Made by a program: the position numbers and the translations under genes. Positions 1 to 9,794 of a stretch of 64,000 nt of DNA are shown piece after piece (within the stretch, counting starts at the first letter, position 1; each line of letters starts with the position of its first letter). The DNA is taken from assembly GCF_015461805.1 (NCBI RefSeq), contig NZ_JACVZE010000003.1, forward strand, positions 496,001-560,000. The letters are read 5' to 3'. The notes under the pieces were generated by a model that did no database searches, had not been told where the DNA came from, and saw only the letters and a list, made by a program, of their open reading frames with translations. The stretch is from Pseudomonas pisciculturae (lineage in GTDB: Bacteria > Pseudomonadota > Gammaproteobacteria > Pseudomonadales > Pseudomonadaceae).

Positions 1-33
1 ATCGGCGCGGGGGGTGCTGTGCAGGGTGGTCAT
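1..33 (-). CDS. 5' end of a leftward gene (partial, 11 codons)
   Basis: An ATG at 31-33 read leftwards opens a frame that continues to the window edge (MTTLHSTPRAD). A GGAG lies about 13 bases upstream, a little far for a ribosome binding site. The 120 bases between it and the aminotransferase gene are AT-rich and carry dyads, as expected of a promoter region serving this gene. Only 11 residues are visible, so no function can be given. A transporter would be a usual neighbour for such an aminotransferase, but that is a guess. Confidence 0.45.
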   Translation of the reverse strand, partial: MTTLHSTPRAD

Positions 34-60
34 GGCGATCAGGGCTCCGAATGGGGGTAA

Positions 61-155
61 AGGCCGACTTTATAACGGATAAAAATCGGCTTTAAAAGCA
101 AACAAGGATGTTAGTCGAGAAATATTACATAAAATAGCCGATAACAATCGACTAA
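61..155. promoter_or_regulatory. Cluster of TAGYCGAT-like half-sites (putative operator)
   Basis: TTAGTCGA at 111-118 is an exact inverted match to TCGACTAA at 148-155. TAGCCGAT at 135-142 faces ATCGACTA at 147-154, 7 of 8 matching. A looser dyad (GGCCGACTTTAT / ATAAAAATCGGC) lies at 62-92. The AT-rich segment sits directly upstream of the leftward gene starting at 33 and abuts the stop of the aminotransferase gene, so it most likely holds operators for the leftward gene. The regulator is unknown. Confidence 0.4.
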
Positions 156-3056
156 CTACAGGTGTTCATCCAGCACCTTCGACAGCATGTCGACAAAAAA
201 ATCCACGCTGCGTTTGGACGTCACCATCGGCGGCTTGATTTTGAGGATATTCAGGTAATCACCCGTGGGCTGCATGAAAACCCCAAGCTCGCGCAGGCGA
301 TCGCATAGCAATGTGGTTTCTTCGGTGGCCGGTTCGAGCGTATTGCGGTCGCGCACCAACTCCAGCCCCAGATAGAAACCGGAACCGTGCACAGCGCCGA
401 CCAGCGGATGACGCTCAATCAACGCTTCCAACCGAGCCTTGAAATGCCCACCCACCACTTGGGCGTTTTCCCACAGCTTTTCTTCCTCCATCACATCCAG
501 CACGGCCATGCCGATGCGGCAACTGACCGGGCTACCACCCGACGACGAGAAGAAATACCCCTCGGCCTCCAGCGCCTCGGCGATTTCGCGACGGGTGATT
601 ACCGCGCCCAGCGGCTGGCCATTGCCCATGCCCTTGGCCATGGTGATGATGTCGGGCACCACGCCTTGCTCTTCAAAGCCCCAGAAGAAATGGCCCATGC
701 GGCCATAACCCACCTGCACTTCATCGGCGATGCACACGCCGCCTTGTGCGCGGACCAACCCGTACACCTGCTGCAAGTAACCCGGTGGCAGGGAGATACC
801 GCCGGCATTGCCATACACCGGCTCGCAGATGAAACCGGCCAGTTGGCGTTTACTCGCAGCGATTTTCGCCAGGTTGTGTTCCACGCTTCGTACGTAATCC
901 GGCGCACAGTCCGGCCCACGGAATTCACCGCGATAGGTATTCGGCGCGGTCACCGGGTGCACCCACTCCGGGCGGCTGCTCAGCGCCTGGGGGTTGTCGG
1001 CAATCGAAGTCGACACCGCATCCGCCGCCACCGACCAGCCGTGATACGCCTCCAGCACGCTAAGCATGTCGCGCCCGCCGCTGTAGGCCCAGGCCAGGCG
1101 GATCGCCAGGTCGTTGGCCTCGGTGCCGCTGTTGACCAGGAACACCCGGTCCATGCCTTCCGGCGCCAGCGCCAGCAAGCGCTCGGAAAACTCCGCAATC
1201 GCCGCGTAGTGAAAGCGCGAGTTGGTGTTGAGCAACGACCACTGGCGCGCCGCAACCGCCGCCATGCGCGGGTGGCCGTGGCCGAGCACGGCGACGTTGT
1301 TGAGCATGTCCAGGTAGGAGCGGCCCTGCATATCTATCAGGTGATTGCGCCAGCCCCGCTCGATACGCGGCGGGTCGACGTAATAGTGCTTCTGCGAACG
1401 GGCGAAACTGGCGTCCCGACGGGCCAACAGCGCTTCGGGGTCCAGCTCTGGTTCGGCATCGCAGGCCAGTCCCAACAACGTGGCGGGCGATGGACACAGG
1501 GCTTGCCACGCCAAGGCGCGAGACGGCGTGCAAAACAGCGGTGGCTCAAGGTCGGCACGGCACAATTGCACAGTCAGTGGCGCGTGCACTTCGCCCAGCA
1601 CTTGCCCTTCGACCAACAACGCGCCCGGCTTCAAGACGGTTTTCACCCCCCACAACCGCAGGCTCAACGCGACGCCTTGCACGCTGATCAGACCGTCAGC
1701 GTCTTGATGCAACGTACCGGCAAACGGCGCTTCGAGTACCGTGCCATGGGGCAAATGCAGCTCGACATGCAGCGGGAACGTTGCAGGCTCTGCGGCCTGG
1801 TCCGGGCAGGTACGCGACAACCGGTATTGCCCGTAGCGACTGGCCGCCAGCCCATGCACCGCCGCCGCTTCATCCAGCAACTTGCTGTCGATGCCCGGTT
1901 GTTCCCAGTTGCCGGCCTCAAAATGCGGGCTGAGTACACCCAAGTCGATCAGCGCAAATTCCCGCCCCACCAACCCCGGTAACAAGGGCGCAAAGCCCTG
2001 GCTGGCAACGGGAGGCCGCGCCTCACCGACGCTGCTCAGAATCGCCGCTTCCATCAATTCAAACGGCACCGAGGTCGCCACGTGAAGGATTTCCCACTCA
2101 TGCTCGGCGTTTTTCAACAGGTAGGCGTTATCCGGGTCCAAGCGTTGCTGCTGCTCACTGCTCAACACCAGCACCGCCGCACGAGCGACGATCAGCGGCC
2201 ACAGCACCTGCAACTCTTCGCGCTGCAAGGGTGTAACGGCGTGGCAGGCCTGGATCGCCGGCAAGATCGCAAAAGGGTCCCCCTCGGCGTGGTGCAGCAA
2301 GGCCGCACAGGTCACCGACAGATCGGCAATACGCCAGGTGTGCACCAGATCGCCAAAGTCGATCACGCCCTCGACCTGCCAATGGCGTTGGCTGTCGCGC
2401 TGCCACACCACGTTGTCATCGGTGATGTCCAAGTGCACGGCTTGCCACGGCAGATAATCGACCAGAGGCTGGATGCGCGATTTAACCTGAACAGCCACTT
2501 GCTCAAGCGCAGCACGGTGAGGCAGGTTTTCCAAGGTGACCAGCAGATGAGAAATCAGTTCGCCAGCATGACGAGGGTCCCATTGCAGCGCTCGATCAAG
2601 ACCAGGGTGCGTGAACGCTGCAAGCGCCTGGCTCATCCGGCCGCACAGGTCGCCAAAGCCTGCAATCACCTCACGCCCCAGGTGCGGCAGATGGGTCAGG
2701 GGCTGGCCGTCGATGTAATCCAGCAGCCGCATGTGCAAGGTTTGGCCATCGACCGTGACCGTCAGCAGGTCATCGCCGTTAAGCGCCTTGATGACCTTAG
2801 GCACGCGCACCGCCTGCAGGCTATTGAGCGCCGCATGCTGGGCCTGCAACTCCACGGCGGCGTAGTCGCCCCGGCAGATTTTCAGAACAAATCGGCCGCG
2901 GGTGCTGTCGACTTTGTAGTTGAGGTCTTGCTGGCTACCCAATGACTGCAAAGTGCCAGTGAGGCCGTAATACTGCTCAAGCAATCGTGCCGCCTGGTCG
3001 GGGCCTACTTGCGGGCAAGGTAGACTGGCGCGGTGGATCAGCGTGGCGAGCAGCAT
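156..3056 (-). CDS. Fusion of APH-type kinase, M23-like domain and class III aminotransferase/phospho-lyase
   Basis: 966 residues in three parts. Residues 20-300 are an aminoglycoside/hydroxylysine-kinase-like phosphotransferase with the catalytic loop HLDITDDN (H208, D210, N215) and Mg-binding VIDFGD (D233). Residues 350-500 resemble a peptidase M23 or lipoyl-type barrel (APFAGTL near 444) but show no HxxxD or HxH zinc ligands, so peptidase activity is unlikely. Residues 535-966 are a PLP class III aminotransferase with SGTEAND (643-649), [10 protein letters not shown] (D778) and the Schiff-base lysine K808 in [12 protein letters not shown]. In animals hydroxylysine kinase and the PLP enzyme phosphohydroxylysine phospho-lyase act in sequence, and ethanolamine-phosphate phospho-lyase is related. 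This suggests a phosphorylate-then-eliminate reaction on an amino alcohol or hydroxy amino acid. The substrate is inferred, not known. ATG start; divergent from rmlB. Confidence 0.85.
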   Translation of the reverse strand: MLLATLIHRASLPCPQVGPDQAARLLEQYYGLTGTLQSLGSQQDLNYKVDSTRGRFVLKICRGDYAAVELQAQHAALNSLQAVRVPKVIKALNGDDLLTVTVDGQTLHMRLLDYIDGQPLTHLPHLGREVIAGFGDLCGRMSQALAAFTHPGLDRALQWDPRHAGELISHLLVTLENLPHRAALEQVAVQVKSRIQPLVDYLPWQAVHLDITDDNVVWQRDSQRHWQVEGVIDFGDLVHTWRIADLSVTCAALLHHAEGDPFAILPAIQACHAVTPLQREELQVLWPLIVARAAVLVLSSEQQQRLDPDNAYLLKNAEHEWEILHVATSVPFELMEAAILSSVGEARPPVASQGFAPLLPGLVGREFALIDLGVLSPHFEAGNWEQPGIDSKLLDEAAAVHGLAASRYGQYRLSRTCPDQAAEPATFPLHVELHLPHGTVLEAPFAGTLHQDADGLISVQGVALSLRLWGVKTVLKPGALLVEGQVLGEVHAPLTVQLCRADLEPPLFCTPSRALAWQALCPSPATLLGLACDAEPELDPEALLARRDASFARSQKHYYVDPPRIERGWRNHLIDMQGRSYLDMLNNVAVLGHGHPRMAAVAARQWSLLNTNSRFHYAAIAEFSERLLALAPEGMDRVFLVNSGTEANDLAIRLAWAYSGGRDMLSVLEAYHGWSVAADAVSTSIADNPQALSSRPEWVHPVTAPNTYRGEFRGPDCAPDYVRSVEHNLAKIAASKRQLAGFICEPVYGNAGGISLPPGYLQQVYGLVRAQGGVCIADEVQVGYGRMGHFFWGFEEQGVVPDIITMAKGMGNGQPLGAVITRREIAEALEAEGYFFSSSGGSPVSCRIGMAVLDVMEEEKLWENAQVVGGHFKARLEALIERHPLVGAVHGSGFYLGLELVRDRNTLEPATEETTLLCDRLRELGVFMQPTGDYLNILKIKPPMVTSKRSVDFFVDMLSKVLDEHL

Positions 3057-3193
3057 GGGGCGACCTCGGTATTTTTATCAGGCGCTTAGTTCGCCATTGT
3101 TCAGGGGGCTTGTGCAACCCCCTGGCACATCCCGCCGCAACACAAGCTATGCTCCATTCGCTTAATGTCCGTCAAAAGGAAAAGGGCCCCGAC

Positions 3194-4276
3194 ATGCGCA
3201 TTCTTATTACCGGTGGCGCCGGTTTTATCGGTTCTGCTCTGGTACGTCACCTGATCCAGCACACCGAGCATGAAGTGCTCAACCTCGACAAACTCACCTA
3301 CGCCGGCAACCTGGAATCGTTGAGCGCCATCGCCTCCAACAGCCGCTATGAGTTCGTTCAGGCCGACATCATTGACCAGGCCACCGTGAGCGCGGTGCTG
3401 GCCCGTTTCGAGCCCCAGGCGATCATGCACTTGGCGGCCGAGTCCCATGTGGACCGCTCCATTGACGGCCCGTCGGATTTCATCCAGACCAACATTGTCG
3501 GCACCTACAGCCTGCTCGAAGCCGCCCGCGGCTACTGGCAAACCCTCGCTGCGCCGGCAAAAAACGCGTTCCGCTTCCATCATATTTCCACCGACGAGGT
3601 GTACGGCGACCTGCACGGCGTAAACGATCTGTTCACCGAAACCACGCCCTATGCGCCCAGCTCGCCCTACTCCGCCAGCAAGGCCGCGTCCGACCACCTG
3701 GTGCGCGCCTGGCAGCGCACCTACGGCTTGCCGGTGCTGCTCACCAACTGCTCAAACAACTACGGCCCGTTCCACTTTCCCGAAAAACTCATCCCGCTGG
3801 TGATCCTCAACGCGCTCGCGGGCAAGCCATTGCCGGTCTATGGTGATGGTTTGCAGGTGCGCGACTGGCTGTTCGTCGAAGATCACGCCCGCGCCCTGCT
3901 CAAGGTGGTGACCGAGGGCGTGGTGGGCGAGACCTACAACATCGGCGGTCACAACGAGCAAAAGAATATCGAGGTGGTACGCAACATCTGCAACCTGCTG
4001 GAAGAACTGGCACCGCAACACCCTGCTGGCGTGGCGAAGTACAGCGACCTGATCACCTTCGTCAAAGACCGCCCCGGCCACGATCTGCGCTACGCCATCG
4101 ACGCCAGCAAAATCGAACGGGAGCTGGGCTGGGTACCATTGGAAACCTTTGAAACCGGGCTACGCAAAACCGTGCAGTGGTACCTCGATAACCTGGAGTG
4201 GTGCCGCAGGGTCCAGGACGGCAGTTATCAGGGCCAACGATTGGGCAACACCGACATGAGGGATCTGATCGCATGA
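3194..4276 (+). CDS. rmlB: dTDP-glucose 4,6-dehydratase
   Basis: Second enzyme of dTDP-L-rhamnose synthesis: converts dTDP-glucose to dTDP-4-keto-6-deoxyglucose with bound NAD, in the cytoplasm. The 360-residue protein has the Rossmann motif GGAGFIG (7-13), the TDE catalytic motif (T133, D134, E135) and the YxxxK pair Y159/K163, all as in RmlB. The ATG at 3194 is preceded by AAAAGGAAAAGG, a good ribosome binding site. First gene of rmlBACD; its stop overlaps the rmlA start. The sugar is used for LPS core/O antigen and possibly rhamnolipid or exopolysaccharide. Confidence 0.96.
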   Translation: MRILITGGAGFIGSALVRHLIQHTEHEVLNLDKLTYAGNLESLSAIASNSRYEFVQADIIDQATVSAVLARFEPQAIMHLAAESHVDRSIDGPSDFIQTNIVGTYSLLEAARGYWQTLAAPAKNAFRFHHISTDEVYGDLHGVNDLFTETTPYAPSSPYSASKAASDHLVRAWQRTYGLPVLLTNCSNNYGPFHFPEKLIPLVILNALAGKPLPVYGDGLQVRDWLFVEDHARALLKVVTEGVVGETYNIGGHNEQKNIEVVRNICNLLEELAPQHPAGVAKYSDLITFVKDRPGHDLRYAIDASKIERELGWVPLETFETGLRKTVQWYLDNLEWCRRVQDGSYQGQRLGNTDMRDLIA

Positions 4277-5148
4277 TGAAAGGCATCGTATTGGCCGGCG
4301 GCTCCGGCACCCGTCTTCACCCCATTACCCTGGGCGTGTCCAAGCAACTGTTGCCGGTGTATGACAAGCCGATGATCTACTACCCGATCTCGGTGCTGAT
4401 GCTGGCCGGCATCAAGGAGATCCTGGTGATCTCCACCCCGGCCGACCTGCCCCAATACCGCAACCTGCTGGGGGACGGCAGCCAGTTCGGCGTCACGTTC
4501 AGCTACGCCGAGCAGCCTTCGCCGGACGGTCTGGCACAGGCCTTTTTGATCGGCGAAGCATTCATCGGCAGCGACCCGGTGTGCCTCATTCTCGGCGACA
4601 ACATTTTCCACGGCCAAAGCTTCAGCGCGCAGTTGCATGCAGCGGTGGAACGCGGCAAAGGCGCCACCGTGTTCGGCTACTGGGTCAGAGACCCGGAACG
4701 CTTCGGCGTGATCGACTTCGACAGCGAAGGCCGCGCCCTGTCCATCGAAGAAAAACCGGCGGCGCCCAAATCCAGCTATGCGGTCACGGGCCTGTATTTT
4801 TACGACAACGATGTGATCGAAATCGCCAAGGCGGTTAAACCGTCGGCCCGTGGCGAATTGGAAATCACCGACGTCAACAACGCCTACCTGCGCCGGGGCG
4901 ATCTACAGGTAGAGCGCTTCGGCCGTGGCTTCGCCTGGCTCGACACTGGCACCCACGACAGCCTGCTGGACGCCTCCCAGTACGTGCAAACCATCGAGCG
5001 CCGCCAAGGCCTGAAAGTCGCGTGCCTCGAAGAGATCGCCTACGGCAACGGCTGGATCGACCGCGAACATCTGCTCGAACGCGCCAAATACTTCGGCAAG
5101 ACCGGCTACGGCCAATACCTCTACGCACTGGCGGGAGACAGCCGGTGA
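4273..5148 (+). CDS. rmlA: glucose-1-phosphate thymidylyltransferase
   Basis: First enzyme of the dTDP-rhamnose route: joins dTTP and glucose-1-phosphate to dTDP-glucose plus pyrophosphate, and in this family is feedback-inhibited by dTDP-rhamnose. The 291-residue protein opens with the nucleotide-binding signature LAGGSGTRL and has [16 protein letters not shown] and LGDNIF, all family hallmarks. The start overlaps the rmlB stop; ATG codons at 4273 and 4276 are both possible and differ by one residue. Part of the tightly overlapped rmlBACD unit, implying translational coupling. Confidence 0.96.
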   Translation: MMKGIVLAGGSGTRLHPITLGVSKQLLPVYDKPMIYYPISVLMLAGIKEILVISTPADLPQYRNLLGDGSQFGVTFSYAEQPSPDGLAQAFLIGEAFIGSDPVCLILGDNIFHGQSFSAQLHAAVERGKGATVFGYWVRDPERFGVIDFDSEGRALSIEEKPAAPKSSYAVTGLYFYDNDVIEIAKAVKPSARGELEITDVNNAYLRRGDLQVERFGRGFAWLDTGTHDSLLDASQYVQTIERRQGLKVACLEEIAYGNGWIDREHLLERAKYFGKTGYGQYLYALAGDSR

Positions 5149-5690
5149 ATGTGACCGAAACCGCACTGCCGGGCGTGCTGATCCTCGAACCCAAAGTGTT
5201 CGGCGATGAGCGCGGTTTTTTTTACGAGAGCTTCAATGCCCGTGGGTTCGAAGAAGCCACCGGGCTCCAGCGTCAGTTCGTGCAGGACAACCACTCGCGC
5301 TCGCAAAAAGGCGTGCTGCGCGGCCTGCATTACCAGCTCGAACACACCCAGGGCAAATTGGTGCGGGTCACAGCAGGCGAAGTGCTGGATGTGGCGGTGG
5401 ATGTCCGCCGCAGCTCGCCGAATTTCGGCCATTGGGTGAGTGTGCGCCTGTCAGCGCAGAACCATCGCCAACTGTGGGTGCCCGAGGGGTTTGCCCATGG
5501 CTTTGTGGTGCTCAGCGACTACGCCGAGTTTTTGTACAAGACCACCGACTATTACCAGCCGAGCGCCGAGCGCAGCATCCTGTGGAGTGACCCGACGCTG
5601 GCGATTGACTGGGAGCTGAGCGAGGCGCCCCAGCTGTCCGTGAAGGACCAGGCAGGAAAATTGCTGATGGAAGCCGATCTGTTCCCATGA
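5145..5690 (+). CDS. rmlC: dTDP-4-dehydrorhamnose 3,5-epimerase
   Basis: Epimerises C3 and C5 of dTDP-4-keto-6-deoxyglucose. 181 residues, the usual length of RmlC. The cupin carries GVLRGLHYQ with catalytic H62, the [11 protein letters not shown] strand, and the LYKTTDYY region with the conserved tyrosine (Y131). The GTG at 5145 is chosen as start because GGGAG lies seven bases upstream and it overlaps the rmlA stop; a second GTG at 5151 would shorten it by two residues. A long open frame upstream of 5145 only overlaps rmlA. Confidence 0.95.
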   Translation: MNVTETALPGVLILEPKVFGDERGFFYESFNARGFEEATGLQRQFVQDNHSRSQKGVLRGLHYQLEHTQGKLVRVTAGEVLDVAVDVRRSSPNFGHWVSVRLSAQNHRQLWVPEGFAHGFVVLSDYAEFLYKTTDYYQPSAERSILWSDPTLAIDWELSEAPQLSVKDQAGKLLMEADLFP

Positions 5691-6556
5691 AAATCCTGAT
5701 TACCGGCCAGCACGGCCAAGTCTCCCAGGCTCTGCAACAGCACCTTAGTGGCCTGGGCGAGTTGATCATCCTGGGCCGCGACCAACTTGACCTGGCAAAC
5801 GCCTATCAGATCCGTCAGCAGATCCGCGCCCAGCGCCCCGACCTGATCATCAACGCCGCGGCCCATACCGCCGTTGACCTGGCTGAAAGCGAACCGGAGG
5901 CGGCATTCGCCATCAACGCCATCGCCCCCGGCATCCTTGCCGAGGAAGCCAAGGCTCTGGGCATTCCGCTGATTCATTACTCCACCGACTACGTGTTCGA
6001 TGGCAGCAAACCTGCGCCCTACATCGAGGCCGACTCACCGAACCCGTTGAGCGTCTACGGCCGCAGCAAACTGGCCGGTGAGCAGGCGATTGCAGCGGTG
6101 GGCGGCGAGTACCTGATACTGCGCACCAGTTGGGTCTACTCCAACCACGGCAAGAATTTCCTGCTGACCATGCAGCGCGTGCTGCAAGAAAAACCCCATA
6201 TGCGCATCGTCGCTGATCAAATCGGTGCGCCCACGTGGGCCGGGACTATCGCTGCCAGCAGTCGCGCATTGATCGAACGCTGGCAGGCCGGCAAGCCTGG
6301 GCCATGGGGCATCTATCACCTGACCGCCCAAGGTGAAACTTCATGGTTCGGCTTTGCCCAGGCCATCGGCGAACATCTAAGCGCCCAAGGCAAGGCATGT
6401 GCCGAACTGGAGGCCATCCCATCCAGCGCCTACCCCACGCCCGCCAAGCGCCCACTGAACTCGCGCCTCGATTGCAGCCACCTGCAACAGCAATGGCACG
6501 TCAGCCAACCAGAGTGGCAAGACGCATTGCGCGAGTGTCTTGCACAGCAGCACTAG
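5687..6556 (+). CDS. rmlD: dTDP-4-dehydrorhamnose reductase
   Basis: Last step of dTDP-L-rhamnose synthesis, NAD(P)H-dependent reduction of the 4-keto group. 289 residues. The N-terminal glycine-rich motif is ITGQHGQVSQAL (5-16), followed by INAAAHTAVDLAE and the catalytic YGRSK (Y124, K128). Starts at an ATGA overlapping the rmlC stop. As I recall it the P. aeruginosa operon runs rmlBDAC, so this B-A-C-D order is a local rearrangement. It is followed by a GC-rich hairpin and dctB. Confidence 0.95.
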   Translation: MKILITGQHGQVSQALQQHLSGLGELIILGRDQLDLANAYQIRQQIRAQRPDLIINAAAHTAVDLAESEPEAAFAINAIAPGILAEEAKALGIPLIHYSTDYVFDGSKPAPYIEADSPNPLSVYGRSKLAGEQAIAAVGGEYLILRTSWVYSNHGKNFLLTMQRVLQEKPHMRIVADQIGAPTWAGTIAASSRALIERWQAGKPGPWGIYHLTAQGETSWFGFAQAIGEHLSAQGKACAELEAIPSSAYPTPAKRPLNSRLDCSHLQQQWHVSQPEWQDALRECLAQQH

Positions 6557-6563
6557 GCATAAT

Positions 6564-6583
6564 GCGCCTGTACCCACAGGCGC
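6564..6583 (+). terminator. GC-rich hairpin between rmlD and dctB
   Basis: GCGCCTGT / ACAGGCGC form a perfect 8-bp stem with a 4-base loop, eight bases after the rmlD stop and ten bases before the dctB ATG. There is no T tract, so it may attenuate, stabilise the rml mRNA end or affect dctB translation rather than terminate fully. Confidence 0.4.
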
Positions 6584-6592
6584 CCGACTCTC

Positions 6593-8401
6593 ATGACTCC
6601 CACACTCCCGCGAAGACCCCGTTGGCGCAGCCTCGCCCTCTTGGCATTGTGCCTGGCGCCGTTGCTGTGGCCGCTGGAGCACTTGGCCGAGCGCTATTAC
6701 CGCAGCGAACTGGCGGGGCAGAACCGCCAGACCCTCGACCTGTACGTCGCCAACCTGCTGGGCACGCTGCACCGCTACGAGGTGTTGCCACAGATCCTCG
6801 GCGACTTGCCGGCCCTGCGCACCGCGCTGGCAGCACCCGACGTCAGCACCAACCAGGTCAACGCCAACCTGCTGCTCAAAGACGTCGCCGCCCAAGCCGG
6901 GGTGGAGGTGATGTACCTCATGGACACCACCGGCAAGACGCTGGCGGCCTCCAACTGGGATAAACAGGACAGCTTCGTCGGGCGTAATTTCTCGTTTCGG
7001 CCGTATTTCAGCGAAGCCATGGACGGGCGTCTGGGGCGGTTTTTCGGCCTGGGCACCACGTCGGCCAAGCGCGGGTACTTCTTCGCCGCCGCCGTGCGCG
7101 ATGGCGACCAAATCATTGGCGTGCTGGTGGTCAAGGTCGACCTGGACCACACCGAGAGCCTGTGGGGCAACACGCCAGAACAGCTGTTGGTCACCGACCA
7201 CAACGGCGTGGTGATCCTCACCTCGCGCCCACAATGGCGATTTCGCGCTACCCGCCCGCTGACCGCCGAAGAGCGCCAGGCCATCATCGCGATCCAACCC
7301 TACCCGACCCGCGACCCGCAGCCGCTGAGCCTGAGCAGCAGCGCCTGGTTGCGCCAGTCCACGGCCATCGCCGAGACCGGCTGGAATGTGGAGATTCTCG
7401 CGCCGCGCTCTCTGATCACCCGGCCGGTGCGCACCGTGGTCGCCGTCGGCGGCGCGGCACTGCTGGTACTGATGCTGCTGCTGGGCCTGATGATGCAGCG
7501 CCGCCGGCACTACCTGGACCGCATCGCCTTCGAGGCCAAGGCCCGCCGCGAGCTGGAAGCCCGCGTGGTCGAACGTACCAGCGACCTGGAAGGCCTCAAC
7601 CGGCGCCTCAAACAGGAAGTGCTGGAGCGCGAACATGCCCAGCAAGAGCTGGTGCGCGCCCAGGATGACCTGGTGCAAGCGGGCAAGCTGTCGGCGTTGG
7701 GCACCATGTCGGCAAGCATCAGCCACGAGCTCAATCAACCGCTGGCGGCGATTCGCAGCTATGCCGAGAACGCCGAAATCCTGCTGGACCACGAGCGCAC
7801 CAACGACGCTCGGGGCAATCTCAAGCTGATCAGCGAGCTGACCGGGCGAATGGCCTCAATCATCGCCCACCTGCGCGCCTTCGCCCGTCGTGACCGCCAT
7901 GCGCCAGAGAGCGTGGCCCTGCAACCGGCGCTGGACGACGCCCTGGCGTTGTTGGGCAAGCGCCGACGCTCGATGGAAGTAGAGCTGATTCGTGATATGC
8001 CCGAAGCCGCCTTGTGGGTGCAGGCCGGCGAAACCCGCCTGCGCCAGGTGCTGGGCAATCTGTTGGCCAATGCCCTCGACGCCCTCACCGAAAAAGGCCC
8101 GCCGCGCAAACTCTGGCTGAGTGCCGAAACCACCGAACAAGGCGTCAACCTGTACATTCGCGACAATGGCCCAGGCTTTTGCATGGAAGCCCTGGGCCGC
8201 GCCAGCGAGCCGTTCTACACCACCAAGACCCGCACCCAGGGCCTTGGGCTGGGGCTGGCGATCTGTGACACCCTGATGCGTGCCTTTGGCGGCGAACTGT
8301 TGTTTGCCAACCACAAGGAAGGCGGCGCGCTGTTAACCTTGAAATTGCGTGCCGGCTCGCCGGGCGTCAGTCTGCAACCGTCCGAGGACCGCAGTGTATG
8401 A
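6593..8401 (+). CDS. dctB: C4-dicarboxylate sensor histidine kinase
   Basis: Inner-membrane histidine kinase, 602 residues. A first TM segment (about 13-29) and a second (282-301) bracket a periplasmic double-Cache/PAS-type sensor with the FSFRPYFSEAM region typical of DctB. A coiled coil follows (310-360), then the H box SISHELNQPLAAIRSY (H378), the ATPase G1 box DNGPGF (524-529) and G2 box GLGLGLAI (about 550). The kinase type with NQPLAAIR is characteristic of DctB. The dctD start overlaps its stop. In P. aeruginosa dctBD also follows the rml operon and controls succinate, fumarate and malate uptake; that function is carried over by homology. Confidence 0.88.
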   Translation: MTPTLPRRPRWRSLALLALCLAPLLWPLEHLAERYYRSELAGQNRQTLDLYVANLLGTLHRYEVLPQILGDLPALRTALAAPDVSTNQVNANLLLKDVAAQAGVEVMYLMDTTGKTLAASNWDKQDSFVGRNFSFRPYFSEAMDGRLGRFFGLGTTSAKRGYFFAAAVRDGDQIIGVLVVKVDLDHTESLWGNTPEQLLVTDHNGVVILTSRPQWRFRATRPLTAEERQAIIAIQPYPTRDPQPLSLSSSAWLRQSTAIAETGWNVEILAPRSLITRPVRTVVAVGGAALLVLMLLLGLMMQRRRHYLDRIAFEAKARRELEARVVERTSDLEGLNRRLKQEVLEREHAQQELVRAQDDLVQAGKLSALGTMSASISHELNQPLAAIRSYAENAEILLDHERTNDARGNLKLISELTGRMASIIAHLRAFARRDRHAPESVALQPALDDALALLGKRRRSMEVELIRDMPEAALWVQAGETRLRQVLGNLLANALDALTEKGPPRKLWLSAETTEQGVNLYIRDNGPGFCMEALGRASEPFYTTKTRTQGLGLGLAICDTLMRAFGGELLFANHKEGGALLTLKLRAGSPGVSLQPSEDRSV

Positions 8402-9774
8402 GTATCGATAACCAGATTCAGGTGGTGTTGATCGACGACGATCCACACTTGCGTCAGGCCCTGTGCCAGACCCTGGACCTGGCCGGGCTGAAAGTCCTGA
8501 CCCTGGGCGAAGCCAGCGGCCTCACGGGGCGCCTGTCGCGGGACTGGCCGGGCGTGGTCGTCAGCGACATCCGCATGCCCGGTATGGACGGCCTGGAATT
8601 ACTTGCCGAGCTGCACGGCCAGGACCCGGACCTGCCGGTGCTGCTGATCACCGGCCATGGCGACGTGCCGCTGGCGGTGCAGGCCATGCGTGCCGGCGCC
8701 TATGACTTCCTCGAAAAACCCTTCGCCAGCGACGCCCTGCTCGACAGCGTGCGCCGCGCCCTGGCCCTGCGCCGACTGGTGCTGGACAACCGCAGCCTGC
8801 GCCTGGCCTTGAGCGACCGCCAGCAACTGAGCACGCGCCTGGTGGGGCATTCGCCGCAAATGCTGCGCCTGCGCGAGCAGATCGGCGCCCTGGCCGCGAC
8901 AAAAGCGGATGTGCTGATCCTCGGCGAAACCGGCGCCGGCAAAGAGGTGGTCGCCCGCGCCCTACACGACTTATCGAGCCGACGCAGCGGGCCGTTTGTG
9001 GCGATCAATGCCGGCGCCCTGGCCGAATCGGTGGTGGAAAGCGAGCTGTTCGGCCATGAGCCCGGCGCATTCACCGGCGCGCAGAAGCGCCGTATCGGCA
9101 AGTTCGAATTCGCCAACGGCGGCACGCTGTTCCTGGATGAAATCGAGAGCATGAGCCTGGATGTACAGGTCAAGTTGCTGCGCTTGTTACAAGAACGTGT
9201 TGTCGAACGCCTTGGTGGCAATCAACTGATCCCGCTGGATATCCGCATCATCGCCGCCACCAAGGAAGACCTGCGCCAGTCCGCCGACCAAGGCCGCTTC
9301 CGCGCCGACTTGTACTACCGCCTCAACGTTGCGCCGCTGCGAATTCCACCGCTGCGCGAGCGTGGGGAAGATGCGCTGATGCTCTTCCAGCACTTCGCCG
9401 ACGAAGCCAGCAGCCGCCATGGCCTGCCGCTGCACGAGCTGCAACCGGGCCAGCGTGCGCTATTGCTGCGACACAGTTGGCCGGGCAATGTGCGCGAATT
9501 GCAGAACGCCGCCGAACGCTTCGCCCTGGGCCTGGAACTGGCCTTGGATGCGACGCCGGATAACCCTGCTACCGGCGTGCTGACCTCCACGCCCGGCGGC
9601 CTGAGCGAGCAAGTCGAGCAGTTCGAAAAAAGCCTGATCGCCGCCGAACTGACCCGCCCCCACGGCTCCATGCGCAGCCTCGCCGAAGCCCTTGGCGTGC
9701 CGCGCAAGACCCTGCACGATAAGCTGCGCAAACACGGCCTGAACTTCGCCAACCAAAGCGCCGACGACGAATGA
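8398..9774 (+). CDS. dctD: sigma-54-dependent response regulator
   Basis: Partner of the DctB-type kinase, 458 residues. Receiver domain 1-120 with phospho-acceptor D57 and acidic D13-D15; AAA+ domain with Walker A GETGAGKE (176-183) and the sigma-54 contact loop GAFTGA (223-228); C-terminal Fis-type HTH (about 425-455, LAEALGVPRKTLHDKL). It should activate sigma-54 promoters of dicarboxylate transporters such as dctA or dctPQM. No such transporter gene lies in this window, so its targets are elsewhere. ATGA overlap with dctB. Confidence 0.9.
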   Translation: MSIDNQIQVVLIDDDPHLRQALCQTLDLAGLKVLTLGEASGLTGRLSRDWPGVVVSDIRMPGMDGLELLAELHGQDPDLPVLLITGHGDVPLAVQAMRAGAYDFLEKPFASDALLDSVRRALALRRLVLDNRSLRLALSDRQQLSTRLVGHSPQMLRLREQIGALAATKADVLILGETGAGKEVVARALHDLSSRRSGPFVAINAGALAESVVESELFGHEPGAFTGAQKRRIGKFEFANGGTLFLDEIESMSLDVQVKLLRLLQERVVERLGGNQLIPLDIRIIAATKEDLRQSADQGRFRADLYYRLNVAPLRIPPLRERGEDALMLFQHFADEASSRHGLPLHELQPGQRALLLRHSWPGNVRELQNAAERFALGLELALDATPDNPATGVLTSTPGGLSEQVEQFEKSLIAAELTRPHGSMRSLAEALGVPRKTLHDKLRKHGLNFANQSADDE

Positions 9775-9794
9775 ACCCCTTCAAAGAAGCAGCC

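Noticed and set aside
350..500. Peptidase activity for the middle domain of the aminotransferase fusion (residue numbers of the protein at 156-3056)
   Set aside because: The M23 zinc ligands HxxxD and HxH are not seen in the domain, so only the fold resemblance is kept.
387..1982. 531-codon frame on the plus strand opposite the fusion gene
   Set aside because: It is antisense to a gene with clear catalytic motifs, and its translation is rich in Arg/His/Gln with no domain; a shadow of GC-rich codon use.
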